In this document: piece after piece, positions 9,709-18,929 of the stretch
Numbering within the stretch: the stretch's first letter is position 1
How the letters are laid out: each line of letters opens with the position of its first letter
Source of the DNA: Desulfurobacterium thermolithotrophum DSM 11699
GTDB lineage: Bacteria > Aquificota > Aquificia > Desulfurobacteriales > Desulfurobacteriaceae
Direction: 5' to 3'
DNA: 64,000 bases
Assembly: GCF_000191045.1 (NCBI RefSeq)
Contig: NC_015185.1
Coordinates: 1,308,501 to 1,372,500, forward strand
The notes under the pieces: generated by a model
The model's database searches: none
Told to the model about the DNA's origin: nothing
What the model saw: the letters and a program-made list of their open reading frames with translations, nothing else
Program-made: the position numbers and the translations under genes

Positions 9709-11424
9709 TTAATTACCTCTCTGTTTAGTAAGTTGCTGAAGAACGGTCTTTGCATCACCATACATTTTCAGCATACCGTCCTGCAAGAAAGCTATTTTAT
9801 CCACCAACTCTAAAATATTTATCTTGTGTGAAATCACTATAACCGTAACTTTCCTTTTTTTCAGTTCCCAAAGAGCGTTTAAGAGAGCTCTTTCACCAGC
9901 ATCATCAAGATTGGAATTAGGTTCATCCAAAATCACAATTCTTGGATTGCCGTATAGAGCTCTTGCAAGAGCTATTCTCTGTCTTTGTCCTCCCGATAAA
10001 GTAATTCCTCCCGGACCTATATAAGTATTGTATCCATCCGGTAAGTTCACTATTACTTCATGTGCTCCTGAAATTCTAGCTGCTTCTAAAACTTTTTCCG
10101 GATCTACTTCAGAAAATCTTGCTATGTTTTCTGCAACCGTTCCTTCAAACAGCTCTATATCCTGTGGAAGATACCCTATAAACTGTCCTAAATATTCTCT
10201 ATCCCACTGTTTTAAATCAGCACTGTCAATTGCTACTTTACCTGCAACAGGAGTCCATATTCCAAGTAAGGTTCTTGCAAGAGAAGATTTTCCTGCACCA
10301 CTAGGACCTATAACAGCAACTATCTCTCCAGCAGGAATTTGCATAGTTATGTTCTTTAAAGAAGGATTTTTAGCGTCTGGAGGAACTACAACTACTTGTT
10401 CTAATGAAATAGCTCCCTTTGGAGGAGGAAGCTTCATAGGTTTTGGTTTTTCTGCAAATGTATTAAGCAGCTGGTTTAATCTTTTGTAAGATAGTCTTGC
10501 TGATGAAAAACTCCTCCAACTATTTATCATAAGATCTATTGGAGCAAGGACTCTACCAAGAACAATAGAACCGGCAACAATCATACCAGTTGATATTTCA
10601 AGATTGAGAGCTAAATATCCTCCTAATCCAAGCATTAAAGACTGAGACATAATACGGAAAGTTTTTGTTGCATTAGACCAAAAAGCTCCTTTATCACTAG
10701 CTTTCTGCAGTGTTGAAACATACTTTTGATGTAGCTGTAACCATTTTTTATAAACTTTGCTTCTCATTCCCATAGCTTCTATAACTTCTACATTTTGAAT
10801 AACATGATTCATAAACCGATTACTTTTTATTAACGATTCATTAGCTTTTTTTAGATACTTTTTAGTAGTTATCTCATTCAAAAAAGTAATCAGAGCAACT
10901 ACAACAATAACCCCTGTAGCCATAAAGCCGTAGTAAGGATGAAAAATAAATAAAACTCCTAAATAAATGGGAGTCCAAGGAATATCAAAAAAAGCAAAAA
11001 TAGTTGGTCCTGTTAAGAACTGCTTAATTTGTTGAAAGTCGTTTAGAGGCTGAATAGATGCCCTAGTTGGATGTTTTAAAGCAAGGTCAAAAGTAGAATT
11101 TATAACTTTCTTATTCAAAATAGAATCAATTTTATTGTTTATTCTAACTAAAATCCTTGAACGAATGGTCTGTAATAAACCAGAAATAATGTAAAGTGCA
11201 ACAACTAAAAGAGTTATAAATATTAAAGTGCTAACACTTCGACTTGGAACAACTATGTCATAGACTGCCAGCATATAAATGGCAGGAAGAAGCATTAAAA
11301 GATTTATAAATAAACTAAAAAAACCTGCAAATAAAAATGACTTTCTTGTATAGGATAAAAATTCTCGAATTATGTCCTTTTCTTCTTGTGTTTTGTTTCC
11401 TTCCAAAACTACTTTTTTTATCAT
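9709..11424 (-). CDS. Type I secretion ABC transporter (PrtD/LapB/RsaD-like)
   Basis: 571 residues: an N-terminal six-helix transmembrane domain (about 30-310) followed by an ABC ATPase with Walker A GPSGAGKSS (373-381), signature LSGGQ (476-480) and Walker B IVILDE (496-501). There is no peptidase C39 domain, as in exporters for RTX and S-layer proteins with an uncleaved C-terminal signal (PrtD, RsaD). First gene of the ABC-HlyD-TolC operon. The probable cargo is the beta-repeat proteins at 1-3760 (inference from gene neighbourhood). Confidence 0.9.
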   Translation of the reverse strand: MIKKVVLEGNKTQEEKDIIREFLSYTRKSFLFAGFFSLFINLLMLLPAIYMLAVYDIVVPSRSVSTLIFITLLVVALYIISGLLQTIRSRILVRINNKIDSILNKKVINSTFDLALKHPTRASIQPLNDFQQIKQFLTGPTIFAFFDIPWTPIYLGVLFIFHPYYGFMATGVIVVVALITFLNEITTKKYLKKANESLIKSNRFMNHVIQNVEVIEAMGMRSKVYKKWLQLHQKYVSTLQKASDKGAFWSNATKTFRIMSQSLMLGLGGYLALNLEISTGMIVAGSIVLGRVLAPIDLMINSWRSFSSARLSYKRLNQLLNTFAEKPKPMKLPPPKGAISLEQVVVVPPDAKNPSLKNITMQIPAGEIVAVIGPSGAGKSSLARTLLGIWTPVAGKVAIDSADLKQWDREYLGQFIGYLPQDIELFEGTVAENIARFSEVDPEKVLEAARISGAHEVIVNLPDGYNTYIGPGGITLSGGQRQRIALARALYGNPRIVILDEPNSNLDDAGERALLNALWELKKRKVTVIVISHKINILELVDKIAFLQDGMLKMYGDAKTVLQQLTKQRGN

Positions 11425-11508
11425 ATTTACTTACACTCCAGTTATTCTTTCTAAGGGATGATTTTAATACTGATATTGTAAAAGTCAAGTGAATAAGGAA
11501 AAGTTCGT

Positions 11509-11652
11509 TTATTCAGAAAAAATTGCTAAAACGTAAACAGCAAAAGCGATAGCCAATAAAATTAAAAAAATCCACTTTGCAATTGAAAAAATTTTTGAAC
11601 TTTTATTGTTTTCCTTTTTTTCCTTGTAGTAGTCTCTATCGTAAATTCCCAT
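11509..11652 (-). CDS. Small 47-aa membrane protein
   Basis: A short frame, MGIYDRDYYKEKKENNKSSK followed by a hydrophobic helix (roughly residues 27-44, WIFLILLAIAFAVYVLAIF), ending SE. A good RBS (AAAGGAG, 8-10 bases upstream on the minus strand) precedes the ATG. The charged, Tyr-rich head with a single C-terminal membrane segment suggests a tail-anchored small protein. It lies two bases after the cysS stop and is probably co-transcribed with cysS. No function is known. Confidence 0.6.
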   Translation of the reverse strand: MGIYDRDYYKEKKENNKSSKIFSIAKWIFLILLAIAFAVYVLAIFSE

Positions 11653-11654
11653 TT

Positions 11655-13073
11655 TTAATTACTCCTTTTATATATAGTTCCAGATGGCAAGTCTTCTAAA
11701 ATTATTCCAAGGTCTTTTAGGCCATCTCTAATTTTATCTGCTAAATCAAAAGCTTTTCTTTTACGAAGCTCACTTCTAACATCAATGAGAAGTTTTATAA
11801 GCTCGTCTTCTATACCTTCCTGTTTCTTCTTCTCTAGCTTAAAGCCAAGAAGTTTTAAATAGCTTTCAACAATACCTATAGCTTTAAGAATAGTTTCCTT
11901 TTCTTTATTAGAAATTTTATTTTCTTTTATTGCTTTATCCTTTATAAGATTTGCTTCCTTTACAAGTTCAAAAATAACTCCGAGAGCTCTTGCAGTGTTA
12001 AAATCATCATCCATTGCTGATTCAAACTGAAGCTTGTAATTTTCTACGTCAAAAATTTCAGAGTTCTTCTCAAATGTTGGAAGTTTTTCAATAATTTCTT
12101 TTGACTCAATAAAATTCAAAAGTCTTCCAAAACTCCTTTCAGCGTCTTTTAGCCTTTCAAAAGAAAAGTCTATTGGACTTCTATAGTGAGTAGAAAGCAA
12201 AAACAGTCTTAGAACATCTGACGAAAATTCTTTAAGGATATCTTTTATTGTGAAAAAGTTTCCAAGAGATTTACTCATTTTTTCCTTATTCACCATTACA
12301 AAGCCATTGTGCAACCAGTATCTGACAAAAGATTTTCCAGTGTAAGCTTCTGACTGAGCGATTTCGTTTTCGTGGTGGGGGAATATTAGGTCTAAACCTC
12401 CTCCATGGATATCCATCGTTCTACCTAAGTACTTCATTGCCATTGCTGAACATTCTATGTGCCATCCTGGTCTTCCAATTCCCCACGGAGATTCCCAGCC
12501 AGGTTCTCCCTCTTTTGACTTTTTCCAAAGGGCAAAGTCGAGAGGATTTTTCTTCTTTTCTCCAGGCTCTATTCTTGCGCCAGCTATTAGCTCTTCCGTT
12601 TTCCTCTTAGAAAGCTTTCCATATTCTGAAAATTTTTCAACCGAAAAGTAGACATCTCCTTCCGATTCGTAAGCGTAGCCTTTGGCTATTAATCCTTTTA
12701 TCATTTCAATTATTTCTTCAATGTGTTCTGTAACTTTTGGTTTATATGTAGGTTCTTTAATGTTTAAAGCTTTCATGTCTTCTTCATAAGATTCTATGTA
12801 CTTTTTTGCAACCTCGTACCAAGGAATACCTTCTTCCTTTGACCTTTTTATTATCTTATCGTCAACATCGGTATAGTTCCTTACATAGATTACTCTATAT
12901 CCTCTATACTCAAACCATCTTCTTATAACGTCAAAAACAATAGCGCTTCTTGCATGTCCAATGTGGGCATGATCATACACTGTGGGACCACAAACGTACA
13001 TTTTTACAGTTTTATCGTTTAATGGTTTGAACTCTTCTTTTTTCTCTGTTAGAGTATTAAATACTCTTATCAT
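11655..13073 (-). CDS. cysS: Cysteinyl-tRNA synthetase
   Basis: 472 residues. Class I aminoacyl-tRNA synthetase motifs: HIGH-like HIGHARS (~33-39), zinc-ligand CGPTVYDH region, GWHIECSAM, the second zinc site near HHENEIAQSEA, and KMSKS in NKEKMSKSLGN. It charges tRNA-Cys. The ATG at 13073 is chosen because AGGAGG lies just upstream; a longer in-frame reading back to 13118 would start inside the neighbouring IS. An IS110-family element ends at 13083, placed exactly in the SD region. The native promoter near 14417-14487 is now about 1.33 kb away, although the SD itself is intact. Confidence 0.97.
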   Translation of the reverse strand: MIRVFNTLTEKKEEFKPLNDKTVKMYVCGPTVYDHAHIGHARSAIVFDVIRRWFEYRGYRVIYVRNYTDVDDKIIKRSKEEGIPWYEVAKKYIESYEEDMKALNIKEPTYKPKVTEHIEEIIEMIKGLIAKGYAYESEGDVYFSVEKFSEYGKLSKRKTEELIAGARIEPGEKKKNPLDFALWKKSKEGEPGWESPWGIGRPGWHIECSAMAMKYLGRTMDIHGGGLDLIFPHHENEIAQSEAYTGKSFVRYWLHNGFVMVNKEKMSKSLGNFFTIKDILKEFSSDVLRLFLLSTHYRSPIDFSFERLKDAERSFGRLLNFIESKEIIEKLPTFEKNSEIFDVENYKLQFESAMDDDFNTARALGVIFELVKEANLIKDKAIKENKISNKEKETILKAIGIVESYLKLLGFKLEKKKQEGIEDELIKLLIDVRSELRKRKAFDLADKIRDGLKDLGIILEDLPSGTIYKRSN

Positions 13074-13093
13074 TTTTCCTCCTATGAAAGATG

Positions 13094-14193
13094 TCAACCC
13101 CCAACACAGAGGTTGCATTTATTTTCAACAAAATCCATAAATTGCCTTCTCTCTCTCAAAACTGCGAACATTACTTTAACCAATTTCCTCGCCGCAGCTA
13201 TCAGCGCTTTCTTCTTCTCTAAACCTTTCTTAACTAACCCTTCGTAAAATCTTTTAACTGAATTGTCTAACTTGCTGTTCAATAACGCTCTCGTAGCCTG
13301 GATAATCTTGTTCCTCGTTCTGCTGTCCCCTTTCTTTGTTATCCTTCCATTTCTAACTTCGTCTCCACTGCTATTAACACGAGGAACAAGTCCAAAATAA
13401 GCCGCTACCTTGTCTCCGTTTTCAAACCTCTCTTCGTTACATACGGCAGATATAAAGGCTATAGCTACTATATCTCCTACTCCAGGTATGCTTTTTAGAA
13501 GTTCTACTTTTCCCTTAAGCTCCTCATCTTCTCCTATAAAACTCTTGATATCTTCTTCTGTCTCTCTTATCTTATCTGTTAAGTATTCTATTGTTTCTAT
13601 TTGCCTCCATATCGTTTCTCGTAATGACGGAGGCACTTTCTTCTTCGTTTCTTCCTTTATCCTTTCCATCCCTTTCTTCGTGGTGAGTTCTCTCTTGTTT
13701 GTCTTTATCCCATATTCAAGCAATAGGCTATGAAGTCTGTTAATTACCCCTTTTCTCATATCTACAAAGCTATCTCTCTCTTTCATCTTTATCCTTAGCT
13801 CTTTTTCTTTTCTCGTCGGGACGTAAACTGTCGGAAGTAAGCCCATTTCATAGTAAATGGCTATCGTTTCTGCATCTATCCTGTCGTTTTTAGCACTGTT
13901 AACACCTTTTAGAATGTTCTTAAATTTGTTAGTGTTAACGTAAGTTATTTCATCAACGCAGTTCCTTATCTCCTCCGTAAAAAATGTTACTCCTGTTAAG
14001 GTTTCTACCGCAACTTTTACTGAATATCCTTTTTCCTAAAAGTTGTTAGGTGATTTTTAAATTTCTCTAACTCTTCTGCTTCGTACTTCTTGGTATTAAG
14101 TATCCCTGTCAGACAATCTAAATAAGCTGCTGTAAAGCTGTTTTTGTGGTAGTCCACTCCGACATACAGTGTTTTCTCTACCTTCTCCTTCAT
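13094..14193 (-). pseudogene. IS110-family transposase, frameshifted copy
   Basis: The same protein as the intact copy at 23895-24995, but an A6 run is A5 here (T5 at 14030-14034 on the plus strand). FRKKGYSVK therefore becomes FRKKDIQ-stop after about 55 residues. The rest of the protein is open from 13846 down to 13094. Copy 1 is inactive unless the lost base is a sequencing error or the run is a frameshift site; the family's known proteins are read in one frame. Confidence 0.9.
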
Positions 14194-14221
14194 CTCTACC
14201 CCCTGATATGTTTTGTGTTTT

Positions 14222-14382
14222 GCAACCTCTGCTTCGGGACTATTCCCATACTCCAATACGGCGCTTCCCGCCACTGTAATTAGCCGGCAGGAGGCATCGG
14301 CTAATCTCCACGCACGGGGCTTATTCCCCAGGGAAAAATCCAGCCTCCTGCCTTTAAAGGTTGCCTCTTTACTATAGTCCCG
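14222..14382 (-). ncRNA. Candidate bridge RNA of IS110 copy 1
   Basis: Counterpart of the structured leader of copy 2 (23706-23866). All stems described there are preserved. The only base change noticed is at plus-strand position 14276 (transcript C instead of U), in the 5' strand of the second internal loop, which by analogy would be the donor-binding loop. Confidence 0.6.
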
Positions 14383-14487
14383 AATTTCAGGGGGTGACAT
14401 CTTTTATATCATCTCCAGAAAATTAAAATTACGGAAGTTTAAATTATAGTACTTATGCTACATTAAATTTTTTATCAGGGAGAAACA

Positions 14488-15270
14488 ATGGAGAAAAAAT
14501 ATACGTTTAATGACTTAGTAGAAATAATGAAAAAGCTTCGTTCTCCAAAAGGGTGTCCGTGGGATCAAAAACAAACTCATGAAAGTCTTGTTCCTTATTT
14601 AATAGAGGAAACTTACGAACTTGTAGATGCAATAAAAGAAAAGGACTATGAAAATATGAAAGAAGAACTTGGAGATCTTCTTCTTCAAGTTGTTTTTCAT
14701 TCTCAAATAGCAAAAGAGAGAGGAAAATTTAATATCAGTGATGTTGTAGATTCTATAGCTAAAAAGCTTGTTTTCAGACATCCTCACGTCTTTGGGGATA
14801 GAGATGATATAAAGAACTCTGAAGATGTTCTAAGAGAATGGGATAAGCTTAAAGAAAAAGAAGGAAAAAAAAGAGAATCCCTTCTTGATGGTATTCCAAA
14901 GTCGCTTCCTCCTATTCCAAGAGCCTATAAGCTTCAAAAACGAGTAGAAAAAGTCGGTTTTGACTGGAGTAACTATTCTGAGATTAGAGAGAAATTAGTT
15001 GAAGAACTAAAGGAAATAGATGATGCTGTTAAGAAAGGAAAAAAGGAAAAAATAGAAGAAGAAATTGGGGATCTTTTCTTTATGGTAGTTAACCTTGCAA
15101 GATTTTTGGATATTAATCCCGAAATTGCTCTCCAGAAAGCAAATGATAAATTTGAAAAGCGTTTTCGCTATATTGAAGAAGAAGCAAGAAAAAAGGGAAA
15201 GAAATTGGAAGAAATGTCTTTAGAAGAGATGGAAGAGCTCTGGCAAGAAGCAAAGAAAAAGATGTTATGA
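14488..15270 (+). CDS. mazG: Nucleoside triphosphate pyrophosphohydrolase MazG
   Basis: 260 residues with two MazG all-alpha folds. The first has LRSPKGCPWDQKQTHESL and EELGDLLLQVVFHSQIA (EExxD metal site); the second has EEIGDLFFMVVNLARF. It hydrolyses non-canonical or excess NTPs to NMP and pyrophosphate. RBS AGGGAGA lies upstream of the ATG. The gene is transcribed divergently from cysS/IS copy 1; their shared upstream gap (14417-14487) presumably holds both promoters. Confidence 0.93.
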   Translation: MEKKYTFNDLVEIMKKLRSPKGCPWDQKQTHESLVPYLIEETYELVDAIKEKDYENMKEELGDLLLQVVFHSQIAKERGKFNISDVVDSIAKKLVFRHPHVFGDRDDIKNSEDVLREWDKLKEKEGKKRESLLDGIPKSLPPIPRAYKLQKRVEKVGFDWSNYSEIREKLVEELKEIDDAVKKGKKEKIEEEIGDLFFMVVNLARFLDINPEIALQKANDKFEKRFRYIEEEARKKGKKLEEMSLEEMEELWQEAKKKML

Positions 15271-15300
15271 TATTTGTGTTAAACAATTGGGAGGTTTACA

Positions 15301-15777
15301 ATGCCACTTTTTAAAAAGGTTCTCTATCCTACCGATTTTTCTGAGTTATCTAACATTGCAAAAAATTATGTTATGAAACTAAAAGAAGCAAATACTCAAG
15401 AGGTAATTATTCTTCACGTTATTCATCCGCTTGAGTTTAGTCTTCCTCAGTTTGATGACCCTTTTGCACTTGATGTAGCAACTATCTATGCCAATATACC
15501 TGAGATAGAAAAAGAAGTTTTAAAAAGGCATGAAGAAATACTTAATATAGTAGCTGAAGAGTTCAAAAATCAGGGATTTTCTGTTAAGAAAGTCATGACT
15601 ATTGGTGATCCCAAAGAGGAAATTGTAAGAATAGCAGATGAGGAAAAAGTTAACGTGATAGTGATAGGATATCACGGTAAAGGACTTCTTGAAAGAATTT
15701 TAGAGATGGGAAGTACAGCAAAGACCGTTATAAAAAAGGCTAAATGTCCAGTTCTTGTAATCAAAAAGGAGGTTTAG
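15301..15777 (+). CDS. Universal stress protein (UspA family)
   Basis: 158 residues, alpha/beta Usp fold beginning KVLYPTDFSELS. The C-terminal ATP-binding motif IGYHGKGLLERILEMGSTA (G-2x-G-9x-G-S/T type) suggests the nucleotide-binding subclass. RBS GGGAGG precedes the ATG. It sits between mazG and mtnA; the SD for mtnA lies within its last codons, so translation may be coupled. Confidence 0.9.
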   Translation: MPLFKKVLYPTDFSELSNIAKNYVMKLKEANTQEVIILHVIHPLEFSLPQFDDPFALDVATIYANIPEIEKEVLKRHEEILNIVAEEFKNQGFSVKKVMTIGDPKEEIVRIADEEKVNVIVIGYHGKGLLERILEMGSTAKTVIKKAKCPVLVIKKEV

Positions 15778-15779
15778 TT

Positions 15780-16838
15780 ATGGGAAGGATAAAAGATATT
15801 CGTCCTTTAAAATGGACTGGAGAATCTTTGTTACTTATTGATCAGAGAAAACTTCCTTTAAAGGAAGAGTGGATTGAGTGTAAAGATTATGAAAGTGTTG
15901 CTAAAGCTATAGAGGATATGGTTGTAAGAGGAGCTCCAGCAATTGGTGTTGTTGCTGCCTATGGTGTCGCTATTGGTGCTAAGCAGGTTATGAAGGAATC
16001 AAAAAACTTTATTGACTTTAAAGCAAAGATTGAGAATGTTATAAATAGGCTTGCTTCTACAAGACCTACAGCGGTAAATCTTTTTTGGGCATTAAAGAAA
16101 ATGAAGAAAATTTTAGAAGCTGGTACAAATGAGAAAGATATTGTGGCAGCTCTTGAAACAGAGGCTATAAACATAGAAAAACAGGATGTCGAAACTAATA
16201 AGAAAATAGGTTATTTTGGGGCAGAGCTCTTAGGTTCAAAAGAAGTTATTCTTACTCACTGTAACACTGGGGCTTTAGCTACTGCGGGTTATGGAACAGC
16301 TCTTGGAGTTATTAGAGCAGCAGTAGAAACCGGAAGAGACATTTTAGTTTATGTTGATGAAACAAGACCTTATCTTCAGGGAGCAAGGTTAACTGCTTGG
16401 GAGCTCCAGCAAGAAGATATTCCTTACTATCTTATAACTGATAATATGGCGGGTTATTTTATGTCACGAGGAGAAATAACCTGTATTATTGTTGGAGCAG
16501 ATAGAATCGCTTCAAACGGAGATACTGCAAATAAAATAGGCACATATTCTCTTTCTGTTCTTGCAAAAGAACACGGTATTCCTTTTTATGTAGCTGCTCC
16601 AACTTCAACTTTTGATTTAACCTTAAAAAGTGGAAAAGAAATACCAATTGAAGAAAGAAGTCCAGATGAAGTTCTCTTCTGTCATTGTAAAGACTGTAGA
16701 ATAGCACCTTATAATGCAAAGGTAAGAAATCCTGCTTTTGATGTTACTCCACATGAAAACATAACAGGAATAATAACTGAGAAAGGAGTAATCAACTCTC
16801 CTGATGAAGAAAAGATCCTTGAATTCTTTAGTAAGTAG
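15780..16838 (+). CDS. mtnA: S-methyl-5-thioribose-1-phosphate isomerase
   Basis: 352 residues of the eIF2B-like aldose-ketose isomerase family. RGAPAIGVVAAYG, the catalytic Cys region THCNTGALATAGYGTALG and the Asp of VGADRIASNGDTANKIGTY are all present. It isomerises methylthioribose-1-phosphate to methylthioribulose-1-phosphate in methionine salvage. The start at 15780 follows an AAAGGAGGT in the end of the Usp gene; an in-frame reading from 15744 is a less likely start. Its 3' end overlaps gspK by 35 bases. Confidence 0.93.
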   Translation: MGRIKDIRPLKWTGESLLLIDQRKLPLKEEWIECKDYESVAKAIEDMVVRGAPAIGVVAAYGVAIGAKQVMKESKNFIDFKAKIENVINRLASTRPTAVNLFWALKKMKKILEAGTNEKDIVAALETEAINIEKQDVETNKKIGYFGAELLGSKEVILTHCNTGALATAGYGTALGVIRAAVETGRDILVYVDETRPYLQGARLTAWELQQEDIPYYLITDNMAGYFMSRGEITCIIVGADRIASNGDTANKIGTYSLSVLAKEHGIPFYVAAPTSTFDLTLKSGKEIPIEERSPDEVLFCHCKDCRIAPYNAKVRNPAFDVTPHENITGIITEKGVINSPDEEKILEFFSK

Positions 16839-17691
16839 GAAGGGGTTTGTCCTCTTCCTTGTTCTTATTATGATTGCTGTTATTTCTTCTTTCCTCTTTT
16901 CCATTTACTTTCTATCTACAAGAAGTATTTCAAGGTCAGAATCTTTTCGTGATTACATGGTTGCTTACCATGCTGCAGTTTCAGCAGTTAAAATAGGTCT
17001 TGAAACATTAAAAAAGGATAATAACGGATATGATGGTGAAGGAGATGATTGGAGTAATCCTTTAGTTTACAACTACAGAGGAATTTTTCTTTCTGTAAAA
17101 ATTTCTGATGAATGTGGAAAACTTAATGTAAATAAATTAATAGTTCCTATTTACTACAAAATGGCAAAGAGACTATTTAAAAATCTAGAGCTTAATACTG
17201 ATATTGTAGCTGCAATTAAAGATTGGATTGATTCTGACGATATAGTAACAGAAAGTGGCGCTGAAAGTTATTATTATGAAGGGAAAGGATATAAACCTTC
17301 AAATAAAGTTATGAAAAGTCTATACGAGCTTTTATATGTAAGAGGAATTAATAACAGTAATTTTAAAAAGCTTTCACGTTATCTTACAGTTTATGGAGAT
17401 GGAAAAATTAATGTTAATTCCGCTCCCAAAGAACTCCTTCTTTCTCTTTCTGAAGATATGGATGAACCAGCTGTAGATAGTATAATAGAAAATCGACCAA
17501 TAAAGAAATTGGAAGATTTAAAAAAGTTACCGGAATTTACTGATGAGCTCTATTTTTCAATAAAACCAATGATAACTAATAGATGTGACTATTTTAAAAT
17601 AGAAGTTACTGCTTCTTATGGAGATTCAACTGTAAACATAGAAGCTTTTACAGACAGAAGAAACATACTAGAGTGGAAGGTAGTTGAATGA
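16804..17691 (+). CDS. gspK: Type II secretion minor pseudopilin GspK
   Basis: 295 residues. A short basic leader and type III signal-like segment (SRKGFVLFLVLIMIAVISSF) is followed by a GspK-type periplasmic domain with a helix-hairpin-helix-like insert (KINVNSAPKELLLSL). GspK caps the tip of the pseudopilus. Followed by gspL, M and N in an overlapping operon. The start is within the mtnA 3' end and no strong SD is seen. Confidence 0.85.
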   Translation: MKKRSLNSLVSRKGFVLFLVLIMIAVISSFLFSIYFLSTRSISRSESFRDYMVAYHAAVSAVKIGLETLKKDNNGYDGEGDDWSNPLVYNYRGIFLSVKISDECGKLNVNKLIVPIYYKMAKRLFKNLELNTDIVAAIKDWIDSDDIVTESGAESYYYEGKGYKPSNKVMKSLYELLYVRGINNSNFKKLSRYLTVYGDGKINVNSAPKELLLSLSEDMDEPAVDSIIENRPIKKLEDLKKLPEFTDELYFSIKPMITNRCDYFKIEVTASYGDSTVNIEAFTDRRNILEWKVVE

Positions 17692-18929
17692 CTGCAGTTG
17701 ATGTTGGTTCTTCTCTTATAAAATGGTTTGATGGAAAAAATTTTGGATTAGGTTTGAAAAAAGATAAAAATCTTGTAACTGGAATTTCTTCGAAAACAGT
17801 TTTTGTTAAAAAATCTTTTTATCCTGTTTGTCGTGGATCTCAGCTAAAAAGAATAATACTCAACGATATTTCTACAGACATTGGCGTTGAACCTGAAAAA
17901 CTTGCTGTTTCTTTTTGTCCTTTAAGTAAAAGTAAGAAAGGATGTGAATTCTTAATTTTTATTGAGAAAAAAGAAGTTATAGACTCTCTTAATGAAAAAT
18001 TTGAAGATTCTTCTATTATAACTATTGATTTTATCGGGGCTTTTACTGCAGCTTCTCTTCTTTATGGTGAAGAAGACTTAACTATCGTTGATTTTGGTGC
18101 TTCAAAAACAGCAATTCTTACCATAAAGTCTGGGAAATTAAAAGATGTTGAAATTGTAAGGACGGGTTTTTCTTTTTTAAAAGAAAATGAGAAATTTTTA
18201 AGAGAAAGAATTCTTTCTAAGATTAGCGGAAAAATAGTTGTTATTGGTGGAGGAGCTTTAGACAGTGAATTTATTGAACTAGTGAAAAAAAATACTAAAT
18301 ATTTGGATATACCTAATATAGAGCCATTTGGAAAAGAAACACCTTTATACTTTAGTGTTTTTGGTTTATATCATTTTAGAAAAGCTACTTGTAAAGCTTC
18401 CTTTAAGGAATTTTCTCTCTTTAGTTCTGAGTTTTTCAGTAAACATAAAAGTAGTCTTAGAATTTTTGGAATTATTTTAATCGTAAGTAGCCTTCTTATT
18501 ACTGTTTCACAATTTCTTTCGTATCTATATGAAAAGAGAAACTATGAGTTAGTTTCAAAAGAATATAGGAAAGAACTGGAAAAAATTTTGGGAGAAAAAG
18601 TTCTTGCTCCGGAAATACAGGTATCTCAAAAGCTTTCTACCTTTAAAGAATTGGGATCTTTTTTACTGGTTGATAAACCTTCTATTCTTTTCCCTTTGTC
18701 AAAAATATCTAGATCGGTTGTAAAAGGTATTAATGTTTTAAAGTTAGAAGGTTCTATTGTTTCTGAAAGTTTTCAAATATATGGTTATGCAGATAAGGAA
18801 GAGTCTATTAAGAAGTTTACAGATAATTTACTAAAGTACTTTAAAAAAGTTAATACTCATAAGATTAAAAAGGTTGGAAGTAGAATTCAATTTTTAATAT
18901 CTGCTTCGGGAGTAAAAAAAAGTGATTGA
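17688..18929 (+). CDS. gspL: Type II secretion protein GspL-like (actin-like fold plus membrane anchor)
   Basis: 413 residues. The N-terminal cytoplasmic domain has an actin/PilM-like fold (TAVDVGSSLIKWF, IVDFGASKTAILTI, VVIGGGALDSEF), with one membrane helix about residues 259-282 and a periplasmic ferredoxin-like domain. GspL anchors the GspE ATPase to the inner-membrane platform. It overlaps gspK by 4 bases and gspM by 8. Assignment rests on fold and on its place between K and M. Confidence 0.75.
   Translation: MTAVDVGSSLIKWFDGKNFGLGLKKDKNLVTGISSKTVFVKKSFYPVCRGSQLKRIILNDISTDIGVEPEKLAVSFCPLSKSKKGCEFLIFIEKKEVIDSLNEKFEDSSIITIDFIGAFTAASLLYGEEDLTIVDFGASKTAILTIKSGKLKDVEIVRTGFSFLKENEKFLRERILSKISGKIVVIGGGALDSEFIELVKKNTKYLDIPNIEPFGKETPLYFSVFGLYHFRKATCKASFKEFSLFSSEFFSKHKSSLRIFGIILIVSSLLITVSQFLSYLYEKRNYELVSKEYRKELEKILGEKVLAPEIQVSQKLSTFKELGSFLLVDKPSILFPLSKISRSVVKGINVLKLEGSIVSESFQIYGYADKEESIKKFTDNLLKYFKKVNTHKIKKVGSRIQFLISASGVKKSD

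Larger units (their letters stand above)
13083..14412 (-). mobile_element. IS110-family element, copy 1 (frameshifted), inserted in the cysS Shine-Dalgarno
   Basis: 1330 bp, almost identical to the intact 1331-bp copy at 23676-25006. The boundaries come from comparing the two: both carry ATGATATAAAAGATGTC at the left end and GACATCTTTCATA at the right end, and each is flanked on both sides by GGAG (here CTCC at 13079-13082 and 14413-14416). It has subterminal inverted repeats (AAAGATGTCA...CCCCC and its complement). Differences from copy 2 seen by eye are one missing A in the transposase (run at 14030-14034) and one base change in the leader at 14276. Same orientation as the downstream gene cysS. 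Confidence 0.9.

Noticed and set aside
14030-14034. Programmed frameshift in the IS110-family transposase
   Set aside because: The A6-G run could in principle be slippery, but the intact copy encodes the whole protein in one frame, so copy 1 simply lacks one base.
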